Part shown: piece after piece, positions 14,562 through 15,140 of the stretch
Numbering within the stretch: the stretch's first letter is position 1
Layout: each line of letters starts with the position of its first letter
Assembly (NCBI GenBank): GCA_964243295.1
Contig: CAXTEJ010000070.1
Location: 1 to 15,140, forward strand
Direction of reading: 5' to 3'
DNA: 15,140 nucleotides
From: CAXTEJ01 sp964243295
Lineage (GTDB): Bacteria > Actinomycetota > Actinomycetes > Actinomycetales > Angustibacteraceae
Translations under genes and position numbers: made by a program
The notes under the pieces: generated by a model
What the model saw: the letters and a program-made list of their open reading frames with translations, nothing else
What the model was told of the DNA's origin: nothing
The model's database searches: none

Positions 14562-14662
14562 CCGCCTGCAGCCGTCAGTGCATCGCGTCGTCGCTCTCCT
14601 TCAGGTGCCCGCGCGAAGGCGCGGACAGCCGCGGCAGGTGACGTCCTCCACGGTCTTGCGCA

Positions 14663-14743
14663 CGCTCATTGCACAGGTGCGAACGCTCGTTCCACGGGCA
14701 GCGCCCGCTCGGACGGGGCGCGATGCTCGTTGCACGGTTGCGC
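14663..14743 (+). repeat. Four degenerate ~20-bp tandem repeats
   Basis: Units begin at 14663, 14684, 14706 and 14724. The consensus is about CGCTCGTTGCACGGGTGCG; the third unit is the most diverged. GGCTTGTGC also occurs twice just downstream (about 14750 and 14781). Confidence 0.5.
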
Positions 14744-14846
14744 TCCCTGGGCTTGTGCACGCCCGTGCCACGGCGCACGTCGGCTTGTGCCGCCAGGCAG
14801 GCGGGGCCTGTCGGACGACGGCCCGACCCAAGGCGCCGACGGGCCT

Positions 14847-14873
14847 GTCAGCAGGGTCAGCAGGGTCAGCAGG
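14847..14873 (+). repeat. Three perfect 9-bp tandem repeats
   Basis: GTCAGCAGG is repeated three times without change (14847-14855, 14856-14864, 14865-14873), a small minisatellite-like tract likely to vary between strains. Confidence 0.9.
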
Positions 14874-14997
14874 GGCGACGATGTGCCGACGTCATGGTCG
14901 CGACCACACGATGCGAACGGTCCAGCACGCTCGGCGCACAGCGGCGACACGGCGGCGGCATCTGTGGATTGCTCTGGCGGTGAGGTGCCGGATCGTC

Positions 14998-15003
14998 TAG
15001 ACT
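14998..15003 (+). promoter_or_regulatory. Candidate leaderless -10 box of the gene at 15011
   Basis: TAGACT sits within the palindrome CTAGACTAG (14997-15005) and ends seven bases before the ATG at 15011. No ribosome binding site is present, consistent with a leaderless transcript. Confidence 0.5.
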
Positions 15004-15010
15004 AGGACAC

Positions 15011-15140
15011 ATGTTCGAATCACCCATCTCCGACGAGCGGGTCGCTGCTGCCGTGGCGAACCTGTCGGGTGCCGACCTGGCGGTCGCGCTGACGGGGGTG
15101 GTTGGCGGTGGGGGGCTGTCGGCGTTCGGGAAGGTCGAGG
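15011..15140 (+). CDS. Start of a probable DUF222/13E12-type protein (truncated by window end)
   Basis: Only 43 codons are visible, beginning MFESPISDERVAAAV and continuing LSGADLAVALTGVV. The short acidic MFE start, the helical Ala/Val/Leu-rich N-terminus, and the leaderless start context with ATGTTCGAA are typical of actinobacterial DUF222 (13E12 repeat family) proteins, which usually end in an HNH nuclease domain. The diagnostic parts lie beyond the window, so the family is an inference from the N-terminus and start context. Confidence 0.5.
   Translation, partial: MFESPISDERVAAAVANLSGADLAVALTGVVGGGGLSAFGKVE

Larger units (their letters stand above)
14562..15010. other. Non-coding stretch with degenerate repeats
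   Basis: Several open frames cross this region on both strands, but none has a plausible start with a ribosome binding site, recognisable domain or hydrophobic pattern. It is rich in CGCTCGTTGCAC-like words and contains a 9-bp triplet repeat. It is best read as the upstream region of the gene starting at 15011, possibly with remnants of a mobile or degraded gene. Confidence 0.5.

Noticed and set aside
14663..14873. CRISPR array
   Set aside because: Repeats are degenerate, directly adjacent or 9 bp long, with no regular unique spacers and no cas genes.
14578..15000. 140-codon plus-strand frame before the DUF222-like gene
   Set aside because: Arg/Ala/Thr-rich with no start signal or domain, and it crosses the repeat tracts and the next gene's promoter.

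Overview
The window is chromosomal DNA of a very GC-rich actinobacterium. The evidence is the codon bias, many GTG starts with 4-bp GTGA gene overlaps, -10 boxes of the TAnnnT type placed 6-7 nt before start codons (leaderless genes), an SsgA/SsgB-type protein, and a phosphatidylinositol mannoside (PIM) gene block. The SsgB-like gene points to a morphologically complex or sporulating lineage such as Streptomyces, Frankia or Kineosporiales relatives. The sequence alone does not fix the genus.

Positions 1-11005 hold, mostly on the minus strand, the conserved block thrS - HIT (Ap4A phosphorylase-like) - pgsA (phosphatidylinositol phosphate synthase) - patA - pimA - LemA-like membrane protein - pdxS. 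The same order is known from Mycobacterium tuberculosis (Rv2614c to Rv2606c region). Its genes are tightly coupled: thrS/HIT, pgsA/patA and patA/pimA each overlap by 4 bp (GTGA). Together they make the PI lipid anchor and its first mannosylation and acylation steps, with Thr-tRNA charging, dinucleotide turnover and vitamin B6 synthesis on the flanks.

Two plus-strand insertions interrupt this block. One is a single AAA+ ATPase gene (1247-2743) between pimA and the LemA-like gene. The other is a four-gene operon (5649-8422) between pgsA and HIT, made of two tandem copies of a pair: a small single-pass membrane protein (A) and an HTTM-like multi-pass membrane protein (B), in the order A1-B1-A2-B2. 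The A/B arrangement resembles SdpA/SdpB-type export or maturation pairs, but no toxin precursor gene is visible. The A1/B1 junction carries a 50-bp tandem duplication that rebuilds a Shine-Dalgarno/start/stop unit and creates a 17-residue mini-ORF. This operon is the least explained part of the window.

Positions 11130-14495 hold a MOSC protein, tRNA-Val(CAC), a PGPGW (TIGR02611-type) membrane protein, an SsgB-like regulator, a class IV aminotransferase fold enzyme (probably aminodeoxychorismate lyase), a small two-helix membrane protein, and a tRNA cluster Gly(GCC)-Cys(GCA)-Val(GAC). The stretch 14496-15010 has no convincing gene but contains short degenerate repeats. It leads into the 5' end of a probable DUF222/13E12-type gene cut off by the window edge.
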